Origin: Spirochaetia bacterium | GTDB lineage: Bacteria; Spirochaetota; Leptospiria; Leptospirales; Leptonemataceae | DNA length: 57,252 nucleotides | Direction: 5' to 3' | Assembly (NCBI GenBank): GCA_021413825.1 | Contig: JAIOPQ010000112.1 | Location: 1-57,252, forward strand | Program-made: the position numbers and the translations under genes | Shown here: positions 1-8,879 of the stretch, piece after piece | How positions within the stretch are numbered: position 1 is the first letter of the stretch | How the letters are laid out: every line of letters begins with the position of its first letter | Notes under the pieces: generated by a model | Told to the model about the DNA's origin: nothing | Database searches by the model: none | Seen by the model: the letters and a program-made list of their open reading frames with translations, nothing else

Positions 1-2891
1 TCGACTTCCAGGCCACGCTTATGCAGGCGATGACCCAGATATGTGATAATTGCATTCTTGGTTTCTGTGCGAGTTTTAGTGCTTTTGCGCCCTTCTTCTT
101 CCAGTCGTTGTCTGAGTGATGTGGCTATCAGAGGTGAAAGGTTTGCAAGGAGGCGGAGTTCCGATTCTGGAAGTGCGGCATCACAAACAACACAGAGTAC
201 TCCCAATGTCTCTTTGGATTCGGAGAGCGGGACGATTACGGCACCGGGTCCTTTTGCGTCTGCTACTGGCATTATCTTAGCGAGCGCGTCTTCTGGTATC
301 TCAAGTGTGCCGGATTTCAGCACATCTGGTTTCATTGTTGCAAGCGACGTTCCCATAACTGTCTGCGCCAGGGGAAAATAAGGATGAGCGGTTAACGTTA
401 ACCAATTATTGGAGTAGGCTTCCTCCAATCTCAAACGATCTTCTCCACGTAAACTGTAGGCGAACATCCGCTTGATGGGCATTCTCGCGCTCAGGCCTTT
501 GCGCAGTTCTTCGAGGCGTGCTCTAAAATCTTCTACTTCAGCAAGCGCTCGGGCAAAATTGAACAGAATTACGCCTTCTTCTCGCGAGCCCTTTTCGCGA
601 CCCAGCGCCGATTGTAGCTCTTCGCCCAGTCGTTTTTCTTTGCCGCGCACGTTTGCAAGTTCAGAAAGGACAGACTCGCGTTCCTTGATTTCTTGCTGCA
701 CGTTTTGTTTGAGTTTTGCAATCTCTTCTGCCTGGCGCTCCAGCTTACCGTTTAGAACGCGTTTCTCCTCCTGGAGTCCCAGTACGTCCTGTTCCAGGCG
801 TGATTCGCGTTCGCGATAGTGCCCCAGGTCCTTTGTAAGACCTGCAACGGTTGTTTGTAGTTGCTCTTTGTCCGACCGTAGGCCTTTGATTTCCGCGGTT
901 AGACTTGCGATTTCTTCGTGCGTGAGCGTTAGTTCTTCAGCCTGCTGCTTTAGATCGCGATCGCGATTTACCAGAAGCTCTTCTACTGCCTTGATTTTCT
1001 TATGAGCTTCTGTGCGCTCTTCCTGGAGTTTATAGATTTCCTTGCGTGTGCCTTCGAGATCGCCTTCTACTCTTTTAGTCTTCTCTTCATTGCGTCTGAG
1101 TTCTGATTCAAGATTTTGCGCGCGCTTTCCCATCTCTTCCAGGGAACGATTCAGACCAGCGGTGTTTTCTCGGCTCTCTTCGAGCAATTTGTTCTTGTTT
1201 GCTATTTCAGATTGTAAGCGGTCAATCTCGCTCAGCTTCTTTTCAATTTCTGCTTTCAGGTTGGCCGACTGTTTCTCGCCAGAGGCCTTTACGTCCTGCG
1301 TTTCCTTATCTTTCTGATCGAGAATGCTTTGCAGTCTGGCAAGTTCCTGTGCCGCCCGTTTCTCTTCGTTTGCCAGTTTGGTTTTTTCATCTGCCAGATG
1401 GCTTGCCATCTCGCGATTCTTAGCTTCCTGAAACGATAGTTCCTTCTGCGCCTGTTCCTTTGCCTGTTTGAGTTGTTCTTCTAGCTTTGAGATTTCCTGG
1501 CGCAGACTCGTTGTTTGCTGATCAGTTGTGCGTTGCGCATTGCCTGCATCCTGCTCCAGACGCGCTTTGGCAGACTTGAGATCCCGCATTTCTTTTTCAG
1601 CTTCAGCGCGCTGGGTTTCAAGCTCACGCTTTTTGTCGTCGATCTGTTTTTGAAGTTCTGCTTCTTTCTTCGAGTGCTCCATTCCGGCTTCTTCGAGTAA
1701 GCGATCCCGAGCGCCAAGTTCTGCTTCGAATTTGGATTTCTCGTTCTGAATGGATTGAAGTTCCGCGCGGGCCTTTATGAGTTCAGCGTTGATAGATTCC
1801 TGGTTTTTCTGGCTGTCCGATTGTGCTGCTTCCAGAGAGAGTTCAAGCTCTGCTATACGGTCCGCCTGCTTTGCTCTTTCTTCCTGGATGGCCTTTTGTT
1901 TTGCCTGTTCGAGTTCAGAATTGCTGTTGCGCAATGTTTGAATCTCACGATCTGCGGCCTCTGATTTTTCTGTAACTGTCGCAAGCTGTTTTGTGAGATT
2001 TTCAACCTGTGCCGTTTCATGGTTCAGTTTTTCAGCTGTTTCTATTTTCGTGGATTCAAGGGACTGGATTCTCTCTTTGAGGTCTTCAGCTTCCGAGTTA
2101 TGTTTCTCTGCCGCAGCCGTACGTTCGGCCTGATGTTTTGCGTTTAACTCTTCTGTTAGTGCGCGGCTCTGTTCTTCAAGTTCGCGCGAGTGATCCTTTG
2201 CCTGCTTTTGTAGATCGCGTAGCTGCGCTGCTGTATCAGCCTGTTTCTTTCTAAAAGATATCTGATGAAAATTGATTACTACAGGTGTCAGGAGAGGGGT
2301 GAGGGATTGTAAGACTTGAAGATCGCTTTTAAGATATGCTGGAGACGATTCACCTGCAGTGAGCGTTAGAATGGCAGGGCCATTTTCAGAAATGGAATGA
2401 ACCTGAGCTACAAGCGCAGAGCCGCGTAACGTTGATTTTACCGGTTTTCCGTCTTCTACAAGAAAGACGGTTGCTTCTTTGAGTATTTGACCGGGCTCGG
2501 TTGCCGGGCCACTAAATTCCATGGTCTCAGAAACATAGCTCGATCCGGCGTGATGAACACCGACTAACGTTGCATTGTTGCCAACTCCAGTATGTAAATT
2601 GAGAGTCTCAAAACCAATGTGCTTTTTTAGAAACAGCGACATCTGATGAAATAAGGAGGGAATGTCGCTGGTTTCAGCTGCTTGTGTGCTCCAGAGTCTG
2701 AGTAGATCTCCTTTGGGGCTTGTTGATTTATCGGGGGTTTTGCTCTTCTCAGGTTTGATAGATGGCTTAACTGGTTTTGCCGGCGCGCGACTAACGGGCT
2801 TAGTGGCTAATTTCTTCTCAGGCTTTGCTGCGGCTTTTGTGGGTTTTGCCTTTGCCTTTACCGCTGGTTTTTTAACAGGTTTTTTTGCCAT
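1..2891 (-). CDS. Large coiled-coil protein with GAF-like ends (C-terminus cut off by window edge)
   Basis: The frame is open from an ATG at 2891 to the left edge with no stop (checked codon by codon), giving at least 963 residues. Residues 1-60 are rich in Lys, Pro and Ala (starts MAKKPVKKPAVKAKAK), a histone-tail-like basic segment. Residues about 65-205 look like a GAF-type sensor fold. Residues about 208-765 are a long heptad coiled coil rich in Glu, Lys, Gln and Arg. Residues about 780-945 form a second GAF-like domain, including GAVIVPLSESKETLGVLCVV. There is no signal peptide or membrane segment, so it is probably a cytoplasmic scaffold or sensor. The start follows no clear ribosome binding site. 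It is divergent from the tRNA and cyclase genes. The function is unknown, and the coiled coil makes homology calls unreliable. Confidence 0.85.
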   Translation of the reverse strand, partial: MAKKPVKKPAVKAKAKPTKAAAKPEKKLATKPVSRAPAKPVKPSIKPEKSKTPDKSTSPKGDLLRLWSTQAAETSDIPSLFHQMSLFLKKHIGFETLNLHTGVGNNATLVGVHHAGSSYVSETMEFSGPATEPGQILKEATVFLVEDGKPVKSTLRGSALVAQVHSISENGPAILTLTAGESSPAYLKSDLQVLQSLTPLLTPVVINFHQISFRKKQADTAAQLRDLQKQAKDHSRELEEQSRALTEELNAKHQAERTAAAEKHNSEAEDLKERIQSLESTKIETAEKLNHETAQVENLTKQLATVTEKSEAADREIQTLRNSNSELEQAKQKAIQEERAKQADRIAELELSLEAAQSDSQKNQESINAELIKARAELQSIQNEKSKFEAELGARDRLLEEAGMEHSKKEAELQKQIDDKKRELETQRAEAEKEMRDLKSAKARLEQDAGNAQRTTDQQTTSLRQEISKLEEQLKQAKEQAQKELSFQEAKNREMASHLADEKTKLANEEKRAAQELARLQSILDQKDKETQDVKASGEKQSANLKAEIEKKLSEIDRLQSEIANKNKLLEESRENTAGLNRSLEEMGKRAQNLESELRRNEEKTKRVEGDLEGTRKEIYKLQEERTEAHKKIKAVEELLVNRDRDLKQQAEELTLTHEEIASLTAEIKGLRSDKEQLQTTVAGLTKDLGHYRERESRLEQDVLGLQEEKRVLNGKLERQAEEIAKLKQNVQQEIKERESVLSELANVRGKEKRLGEELQSALGREKGSREEGVILFNFARALAEVEDFRARLEELRKGLSARMPIKRMFAYSLRGEDRLRLEEAYSNNWLTLTAHPYFPLAQTVMGTSLATMKPDVLKSGTLEIPEDALAKIMPVADAKGPGAVIVPLSESKETLGVLCVVCDAALPESELRLLANLSPLIATSLRQRLEEEGRKSTKTRTETKNAIITYLGHRLHKRGLEV

Positions 2892-3037
2892 ACTCAGGAT
2901 TTCTTAATCAGAAAAATGCGCTGTTTCTTCGCTTTACGAAACAGTTTTCAGGCTACCTGACCGGGGAAGCAAAAACTGCTTTACGGGCAAAACTCTTTGC
3001 GAAGTCTTGCATTTTGGTCCACTTCTGGGGGCCAAAT

Positions 3038-3110
3038 GGGGACTTAGCTCAGCTGGGAGAGCGTCTGCCTTGCACGCAGAAGGTCACCGGTTCGATCCCG
3101 GTAGTCTCCA
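3038..3110 (+). tRNA. tRNA-Ala (anticodon TGC)
   Basis: The full cloverleaf can be drawn. The acceptor stem GGGGACT (3038-3044) pairs with AGTCTCC (3103-3109) with one G-U pair, and A3110 is the discriminator. The anticodon stem TCTGC/GCAGA encloses loop CTTGCAC, with anticodon TGC at 3071-3073. The T stem ACCGG/CCGGT encloses TTCGATC. CCA is not encoded. The next gene starts only 8 bases after the tRNA, so the two probably share a transcript that must be processed. Confidence 0.97.
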
Positions 3111-3118
3111 CATACTCT

Positions 3119-4042
3119 ATGGCTGCAGATAATCTTAAAGATATTCGGCGAATGGCCAAAGAGTTTCTCTGGAAATCTCTCAACACAGATCAAATGAACT
3201 ATGTGGCACGCGAAGCGGATCGCCGCTTTGACCTGGGACAGGTTTCTGGTTTTGGTCACAGCATTGTAGTTACGCGCCAGGTTGCAGCGGATGTGATCAT
3301 CGATTTCTTCGCAAGCGAAGACCAATTCTTACATTTTTTTGCCACGTGTCTTTTCATGGAAGGGAAGAATGCAAGCGGTGGTGTAATCGCTTTTGTCAGT
3401 CCAGATCCAATCATCAAGAAATTAAAAGACAAGCAGTGGCTGTACGATCCGCGCGCCGGCCGGTTTTTTAAGAGCCAGAGCCAGACTCGCACGGCCGATT
3501 GGGGTTTCTTGCAGGCCGGTCAGGAATATGCCCTGACGTTTGGAAGTATCGACATCGTTGGTAGTTCAGCCCTTGCCCGTACAAACGTTCCAATTGATGT
3601 CGAAAGCACCCTTACTCGCCTTCGCGCATTTATCCAGGAACAGATTGAATCCAGGAATGGAAGAATCTGGTACTGGCATGGCGACGGTGGTGTGATGGCA
3701 TTCCACGGATCTGACGGACCTGCTAGAAGCGTAACTACTGCTGTTGCAATCCTTTCGTATTTGCCACTTTTCAATGTGACTCAAAACGAACTCAGGCCCG
3801 AGAATGACGTAGCCTTGAGAATTGGAATACATTCCGGTCTTGCAACCTATCAGACAGACACAGAGAAGATTCTTAGTCCTGACATTAAGTTCACGGAAGA
3901 AATAGAAAAGACGTTTGCTGAGTCCAATAGCATTGCAATCACAGAGCGTGCTGCAAATTCACTTCCTCCAGAAATCCGCCGCGTATTCTCCATGTCAGGA
4001 GAGCTGGCCGGAAATAAAATTCTGATCTACAGGTCCATCTAA
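3119..4042 (+). CDS. Class III nucleotidyl-cyclase-like protein, subunit A1
   Basis: 307 residues. The N-terminal domain (about 20-130) is shared with the protein at 9078-9968 and ends in RTADWG. Residues 136-285 resemble a class III adenylate/guanylate cyclase domain. Both metal-binding aspartates are present: D145 in SIDIVGSS and D189 in WHGDGG. LRIGIHSG also matches. The stretch that normally reads VNxAxR reads IKFTEEI (256-262), so the transition-state Asn and Arg are Lys and Glu. Alone it could not form a standard homodimer site. A frame extending upstream to 2885 is an artefact of reading through the tRNA. I chose ATG 3119; ATG 3152 is possible. Its TAA overlaps the ATG of the next gene. 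The family call is firm, the activity uncertain. Confidence 0.85.
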   Translation: MAADNLKDIRRMAKEFLWKSLNTDQMNYVAREADRRFDLGQVSGFGHSIVVTRQVAADVIIDFFASEDQFLHFFATCLFMEGKNASGGVIAFVSPDPIIKKLKDKQWLYDPRAGRFFKSQSQTRTADWGFLQAGQEYALTFGSIDIVGSSALARTNVPIDVESTLTRLRAFIQEQIESRNGRIWYWHGDGGVMAFHGSDGPARSVTTAVAILSYLPLFNVTQNELRPENDVALRIGIHSGLATYQTDTEKILSPDIKFTEEIEKTFAESNSIAITERAANSLPPEIRRVFSMSGELAGNKILIYRSI

Positions 4043-5082
4043 TGCGCGCGTATGTTTTAGAGCCTGATACAAATCTTCAGGAATACTACAGAAACCTGCT
4101 GGGAACAGAGCTGCGCACCCTTGAACTAACGTTCGTCACATCGGTTGACGCGCTCAATCGAAAGATCGCAGAACATCCTTGCGACATTGTAATTACTGAA
4201 TCATTTGCTGGAATGCCAGTACTGAGCCTGATCGAAGATCTAGCAGCGCGAAGAATTCCGGTTATCGTTGTTTCTGAAGAGTGCAATGAGCGACTGATCG
4301 TAGAATGTCTGAAGGCCGGAGCACTTGATTTTCTCTCCAAGAGAAATATCAAACTGGGGCTGCTTCTGGATTGCGTGCGTCGCGCATTTCTCGAGGCAGA
4401 TCGTTGGAGTGAAGCGCGCGGAATTCTTGAAACCCTTCCGGCTCGACCTGAATTCATCAAAGCTACTCATACAATGCGCGGGGCTATTGCAGTAGAGCAG
4501 GCTGAAGTCAGGCGCGCGCGCATGCGTTCTGCAATCGAAACAACCGATCAATACGAAGAGGGAAAATCGTACGATCTTACGTTTGTATTTGTTCAGATTC
4601 AGTTCCCTGAATCGCTGAATCGGGGCGGAGATGAAGCGAGAGCAAACAAAATCATAAACGATACGCTGGACAGAGTCACAGCTCTCCCTGCTAAATACGG
4701 CGGTCAACTCTGGGTCCGTAGGCGCGATGGTGGAATCTTTGTATTTAATTCAGATCGCATATTGCCGGCATTGTTTTGCTGTCTGGAAGCCCGTGGGTAT
4801 TTGAATCTGGTAAGTCTTACAACTGAAAATCTTTACGATTCAATTTCAGTGAACATGTCACTTGTCTCCGGGATGACCGTTTACAAAAAAAACATAGGCG
4901 ATATCCATAGCGATGCGCTCAACCTTGCAGCTCACCTTGCCATTCAGTATCCAAAGCAAAACACCATCTTGATTCCAGCAAATGACCTTGAAGGCCTCAG
5001 CGAACGGGCAAGAAAATACTTCTTCCGCGGTGAAATGTTTGAAGGGCGCCAGATCTATCTTTACGAAAAAGTAGTAGGGTGA
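4042..5082 (+). CDS. Pseudo-receiver plus cyclase-like protein, subunit B1
   Basis: 346 residues, translationally coupled to A1 (TAATG). Residues 1-115 have a response-regulator receiver fold with conserved S78 and K100, but the phospho-acceptor Asp is Glu (E53, DIVITES), which may mimic permanent phosphorylation. Residues 174-345 are a diverged cyclase domain. The first metal Asp is Gln (Q185), a second Asp remains (D229, RRRDGG), and the stretch DIHSDALNLAAHL (287-299) keeps the transition-state Asn (N294) with His (H298) in place of Arg. D287 sits where an adenine-contacting Asp is found in mammalian C2 domains. These are the residues A1 lacks, so B1 is inferred to complete a composite site with A1. 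The 3' end overlaps the convergent gene by 22 bases. Confidence 0.8.
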   Translation: MRAYVLEPDTNLQEYYRNLLGTELRTLELTFVTSVDALNRKIAEHPCDIVITESFAGMPVLSLIEDLAARRIPVIVVSEECNERLIVECLKAGALDFLSKRNIKLGLLLDCVRRAFLEADRWSEARGILETLPARPEFIKATHTMRGAIAVEQAEVRRARMRSAIETTDQYEEGKSYDLTFVFVQIQFPESLNRGGDEARANKIINDTLDRVTALPAKYGGQLWVRRRDGGIFVFNSDRILPALFCCLEARGYLNLVSLTTENLYDSISVNMSLVSGMTVYKKNIGDIHSDALNLAAHLAIQYPKQNTILIPANDLEGLSERARKYFFRGEMFEGRQIYLYEKVVG

Positions 5083-5708
5083 CGCGAGCGGATGGGCGTG
5101 TAGTCCGCTGAAAGTGGAAACTCAAGGCGCGCAACTGTTCCACCTTCTTTTTTATACACTCTAAAAAACGAGGGATCAAATCCCAGATCACGAATCAGTA
5201 ACACAATCATCGCAAGCCCGAGGCCTTTACCTTCTGTTTCATCAGCAAACTGAACGCTAAAATCAATGATGTCTTTCATCTCACGCGTGCTTGCAAGCTT
5301 GGCGCGAATTCTCCGTTCTTCTTCCGGATGCAAATTCGCATTATTCTCTACAAAGATCAAAAGTCGTCTGTGGTTTAGATCAATGTCGATTGTAACGCTC
5401 AGCCCTAGATTTTGAAATGCACTTGTATATTCTTCCTCTGGAACAGAGTTATAGTAAACCTTGAATTCATCTATGTGCAGGCGATAATCTTCGGGATCGG
5501 TTAGGTCGTATTTACGATCTTTAAAGAATACCCGTTTGAGATTTGCTTTAACAGCGTTTCCAACTAGCTCCATTACTACGTAAAATAAAGTAAGTGCCAG
5601 GCTATCGATCTTGAGTTTGCGCTCTAGATCTTCAAATGTCTGACGCAGTTGTGCCTTGGCCTCTTCATTGAGTGCCTGGATGCGGATGGTTCTTTTTTCT
5701 TCAGGCAT
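5061..5708 (-). CDS. Orphan GHKL (histidine-kinase-type) ATPase domain protein
   Basis: 215 residues. An N box (MELVGNAVKANLKRV) and a G box (TEGKGLGLAM) define a GHKL ATP-binding fold, but there is no phospho-accepting His region, receiver or membrane segment. It could act like an anti-sigma or switch ATPase that binds a partner. A paralogue with the same NAxKANLKRV signature lies at 49129-49890. Its ATG overlaps the TAA of pmbA by one base, so it is the last gene of a tldD-pmbA-ATPase operon. The 3' end overlaps B1 tail to tail. The partner protein is not evident. Confidence 0.8.
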   Translation of the reverse strand: MPEEKRTIRIQALNEEAKAQLRQTFEDLERKLKIDSLALTLFYVVMELVGNAVKANLKRVFFKDRKYDLTDPEDYRLHIDEFKVYYNSVPEEEYTSAFQNLGLSVTIDIDLNHRRLLIFVENNANLHPEEERRIRAKLASTREMKDIIDFSVQFADETEGKGLGLAMIVLLIRDLGFDPSFFRVYKKEGGTVARLEFPLSADYTPIRSRHPTTFS

Positions 5709-7084
5709 TAACTTCCTACAGTTACACTGAGTCCGTCTACAAGCATGTAAGGCGCAGTGGAACCGCCAAAAATTTGATGTGCCCGGCTCGCGGCCAGCGG
5801 GTTTTTGAGCATCTCAAATAAGTTTCCTGAAATCATAACTTCACCAGCCGGGCGCAGGACTCCATTCTCTAACCAGAACGAATTCTTGGCAACTCCGGAA
5901 AACTCTCCGGAGATTGGATCATCGTTTCCGCTGAAGCGCACCAGGAGTAATGCTTTCGGAATAGCCTGGAGTAATCCTTCGTCTTTGATTCTAGAGATTT
6001 CTGGTCCGGCTTCAAACGACGGATTGGAGAAGCCTATTGCGGGTATACTGCCGGCCGAGCCGCGTGCGTTTCCCGTGGGAGCAACACCACCCTTCTTTGC
6101 CGTAAAACAATTGTGCGCAAGGAATTGAAGCTCACCATTTTTCACCAGATCGTGTCGCGAAGTTCTAACGCCTTCGCGGTCGTATGCAATCCATCCCTCC
6201 GGCCGATTTAGATCCGTTGGATCTTCAAATGCATTCAGACCCCGATGCGCAATGAGCTCCCCGAGCTTCCCGGTCCATGCGCTGGTTTTGTCCTGATGCA
6301 TTCTAGCATTGCAATTGGTAAGAATCGCAGTCTGAAATAAGTCGCTTACAGCCCGCGGATGAAGAAGCACAGCTCCGCGATACGATTCACCACTCTGTGG
6401 ATTAAGGCTATCGATTAGCCCCTTCTTGAAATCGACTCCAGTTTTTCTAAGAGCTTCTTCCACTCCACGTAGTTGTCTAACAGTTCCGCCATCGTAATCA
6501 AAACTCGTAACCTGATCACCCTCGCGTGCCATCCCCATTGCAAACCAGTCAAGCGTTGAAATTCCCCATTCCGCCAGCAGTCCGTTTGAATTCATGACAC
6601 AGTTCAAAGAGAATTGAACGCCAATTTCTGCTCTATCTATGCTGATTCTTGAGTCTTCCGTAGCAGCTTCGATTAGAATTGAAAGATTCTTGATTGCAGT
6701 TTCTGGATCCATTGCAAGCAGGGCCGGGTCCAGGTGAAGGCTGTTTTCTATTGTGATCGATGAACTATTTTGCGGAGCGATTGAATGAAAGTCTGAGGGC
6801 AAGGCGAGTTTTGCGAGATCCATTGCTTCGCGTGCACTTTCAGACAGCTTTCCGTTTGCCTCGTTTGTAGATACAAATCCCATTCTTCCGTTTTCAATTG
6901 TGCGAATTCCAATGACCCGATCTGCGGTTTCAGCCGCGACTGAGTAGTCGTTTCCCTCAAAGATGATACGCATTCTTGATTCGTAGTGTGCCGCAATTTC
7001 ATTCTGGCCATTTGGCCTGAGGGTTTCGAGTAGTTCTGCACCAATATCGCGAAGGCTTTTTGTAATCTTTGTGGGGTCGTTCAC
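5708..7084 (-). CDS. pmbA: TldE/PmbA-family metallopeptidase subunit
   Basis: 458 residues from GTG 7084, close to the usual family length of about 450. A reading frame upstream to 7183 only overlaps tldD. In characterised bacteria TldD and TldE (PmbA) form a heterodimeric peptidase that works on unfolded peptides and peptide-derived natural products. Family-typical stretches are the central HPRAVSDLFQTAI, the C-terminal SGEFSGVAKNSFWLENG and the ending with GGSTAPYMLVDGLSV. As in other TldE subunits there is no HExxxH site. The GTG overlaps the tldD TGA (GTGA), so the two are translationally coupled. Confidence 0.92.
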   Translation of the reverse strand: MNDPTKITKSLRDIGAELLETLRPNGQNEIAAHYESRMRIIFEGNDYSVAAETADRVIGIRTIENGRMGFVSTNEANGKLSESAREAMDLAKLALPSDFHSIAPQNSSSITIENSLHLDPALLAMDPETAIKNLSILIEAATEDSRISIDRAEIGVQFSLNCVMNSNGLLAEWGISTLDWFAMGMAREGDQVTSFDYDGGTVRQLRGVEEALRKTGVDFKKGLIDSLNPQSGESYRGAVLLHPRAVSDLFQTAILTNCNARMHQDKTSAWTGKLGELIAHRGLNAFEDPTDLNRPEGWIAYDREGVRTSRHDLVKNGELQFLAHNCFTAKKGGVAPTGNARGSAGSIPAIGFSNPSFEAGPEISRIKDEGLLQAIPKALLLVRFSGNDDPISGEFSGVAKNSFWLENGVLRPAGEVMISGNLFEMLKNPLAASRAHQIFGGSTAPYMLVDGLSVTVGS

Positions 7085-8469
7085 TGAGCACCACCAATCA
7101 AGATTTTGCAACGAATATACGGTCCTCCTGCATCCACCTTGGCCGGTTGGCCTTTGCCACAATGGCCGCTTCCCAGGTCCCATCTAAAATCCGAGCTCAC
7201 AGCATCAACGGATCTGAGCACGTCGAAAGCATTTCCTGATACCGTAACTTTTTGCACGGACTCTGCTAAGTTTCCACCTCGAATAGCCCGCACGCGCGAA
7301 GCCCCGAACATAAACTCTCCGGTAGCGTCCGCCTGGCCACCTTCCGGTCCTTCGATATAGTATCCGGAATCGATTCCAGAAATCATGTCCTCGAGGCGGT
7401 CCTCTCCCGGAGCAACGTACGTGTTTCGCATGCGAATGAGAGGTTCGTCTGAAAACTCCCAGGCCCTGGCATTCCCTGTGGGTGTAACCCCAAACTCTGC
7501 TGCACTCTCGCGGTTATGAAGATAACTGACAAGTTTCCCTCGATCAATGATCGTAGTTTTGCCGGCAAATACTCCTTCATCATCTACTGGAATCATTCCG
7601 CCTGCATGATCTCTAATTTCACTTTTACCACTGTCGCATAACGTTACGAGTTCTGACGCAACCATCTGCCCCATCATGCCCTGGGCTACAGACCCGCTTT
7701 TTACAAAATCAGCCTCCACAGTGTGTCCAATCGCTTCATGGCTCAGTAATCCAACCATTGCAGGTGACAAAATTACAGTGTGGGTTCCGCCTTCTGGGCG
7801 CGGCGCATCAAGGAGATCGATTGCATTCTTTGAAGCCGTTTCAATGAAGCTGTCGAGTGGTCTATCCTGGAAAAGACACTGCCATCCGCCACTGACACCT
7901 ACAGAATCAAAGCCGCTTGAAACATGACCGCCAGATTCTGCAAATGCAGAGAATCGAAATTCCGGGCGAACTGTTTTGATGACGCAATTGGCCCCATCAG
8001 ACGTTATGATAATTTTCTCTTCAAAGATTTCTGCGTACTGGCAATGAGCTGACTCGATTCCTTTCTCTGCGCGAATGCGCGATTCACTCTGACTTACAGT
8101 TGCAAGCTTCTCTTCGAGGAGCATATCGTTCAGTTCTTGATAGCCATCGAGCTCGAATTCGCCGCGCGCCAATTGAGCCAGAGCAAGGCTGGCCTTATGT
8201 TTTTTCCTGGATGCAAGGGAGCGCGCCATTGTTTCTGCCTGCTTGAGAGCCCTTTCAAGCGAACCTCTATCAGAAAGCGAGCTTGCAGCAAACCCCCAGA
8301 CGCCCTGGATTAGAACACGAATGGCCGTGCCCTCAGTGCGTTTGATGCTCAGATCGGTGATTTCACTTTTTCGCACCGCAATGGTGCGCGATTTCTTCTT
8401 ATGATGTCTGACTTCTACAAATCCATCTATCAGGCTGCAAAGTCGGCTCAGCTCTTCTCTCAGTTCCAC
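7081..8469 (-). CDS. tldD: TldD-family zinc metallopeptidase
   Basis: 462 residues with a GTG start at 8469. The zinc site HEAIGH is at residues 244-249, followed by the expected VEADF. The C-terminus carries the conserved CGKGQPAKVDAGGP. It pairs with PmbA, encoded directly downstream with a 4-base overlap. The known role is degradation or maturation of peptides. No peptide natural-product cluster is visible around it, so a housekeeping role is likelier. An intrinsic terminator for the gene upstream lies at 8527-8553, which suggests tldD has its own promoter in the gap 8470-8526. Confidence 0.95.
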   Translation of the reverse strand: MELREELSRLCSLIDGFVEVRHHKKKSRTIAVRKSEITDLSIKRTEGTAIRVLIQGVWGFAASSLSDRGSLERALKQAETMARSLASRKKHKASLALAQLARGEFELDGYQELNDMLLEEKLATVSQSESRIRAEKGIESAHCQYAEIFEEKIIITSDGANCVIKTVRPEFRFSAFAESGGHVSSGFDSVGVSGGWQCLFQDRPLDSFIETASKNAIDLLDAPRPEGGTHTVILSPAMVGLLSHEAIGHTVEADFVKSGSVAQGMMGQMVASELVTLCDSGKSEIRDHAGGMIPVDDEGVFAGKTTIIDRGKLVSYLHNRESAAEFGVTPTGNARAWEFSDEPLIRMRNTYVAPGEDRLEDMISGIDSGYYIEGPEGGQADATGEFMFGASRVRAIRGGNLAESVQKVTVSGNAFDVLRSVDAVSSDFRWDLGSGHCGKGQPAKVDAGGPYIRCKILIGGAQ

Positions 8470-8526
8470 GGGCTAAGGAAGGTGGAGGTACGCGAAACGT
8501 AAAGGTAGAAAGCGAATGATTCGGAC

Positions 8527-8553
8527 AAAAAAAAAGCCGGGACGAATCCCGGC
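8527..8553 (-). terminator. Intrinsic terminator of the phasin-like gene
   Basis: On the minus strand a 7-bp stem GCCGGGA/TCCCGGC with a 4-base loop (8536-8553) is followed by nine T residues (8535-8527). It lies 20 bases after the stop codon of the phasin-like gene and ahead of tldD, a textbook Rho-independent terminator. Confidence 0.93.
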
Positions 8554-8572
8554 CGCTTTTCAAGAAGTCAAC

Positions 8573-8842
8573 TCAGGCTTTTGCGCCGGATACAGTTCTT
8601 GCAGCACCTGCGACAAAATCGCGTGCTTTGATTGCGCCTTCGGAATAGTCTGAAGCGCCTTTGTATTTAAGATCTTCGTATGTTTTGCCGGCGTTTGCGA
8701 CAACTTCGTCGATTGATTTTTGAACAGAAGCTACGCTCCCTTGAACCGAAGCAACGGCATCAGAAACGGTTTCTTCGCCAGCTTTGATCAGGCCCAGCCC
8801 AGCATTGAAGATGTCTACTACAGTGTGTTGGATCTGTTTCAT
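8573..8842 (-). CDS. Small phasin-like protein
   Basis: 89 residues starting at ATG 8842, chosen because AAGGAG lies 10 bases upstream; the longer frame to 8980 has no such site. It starts MKQIQHTVVDIFNAGLGLIK and continues as Ala-, Val- and Lys-rich amphipathic helices, the look of phasin-type proteins that coat polyhydroxyalkanoate granules. Spirochaetes carry short phasin-related proteins of this form. The gene is monocistronic, with its own terminator and a promoter region with an operator-like palindrome. Acetoacetyl-CoA synthetase at 13610 fits polyhydroxybutyrate turnover, but no PHA synthase is visible, so it could be a general helical scaffold. Confidence 0.7.
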   Translation of the reverse strand: MKQIQHTVVDIFNAGLGLIKAGEETVSDAVASVQGSVASVQKSIDEVVANAGKTYEDLKYKGASDYSEGAIKARDFVAGAARTVSGAKA

Positions 8843-8879
8843 TGGTATTGAACTCCTTCGCTTTATGCGATGCACCATG

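Noticed and set aside
1..2890. Several plus-strand frames over the left-edge gene
   Set aside because: They are Ser/Arg/Phe-rich shadows of a coiled-coil gene on the minus strand, which is open over the whole stretch.
2885..3118. N-terminal extension of the A1 reading frame
   Set aside because: It reads through the tRNA-Ala gene and gives the typical false tRNA peptide; the paralogue at 9078 has no such extension.
4240..4707. 155-codon antisense frame within B1
   Set aside because: No recognisable pattern, and B1 is supported by its paralogue.
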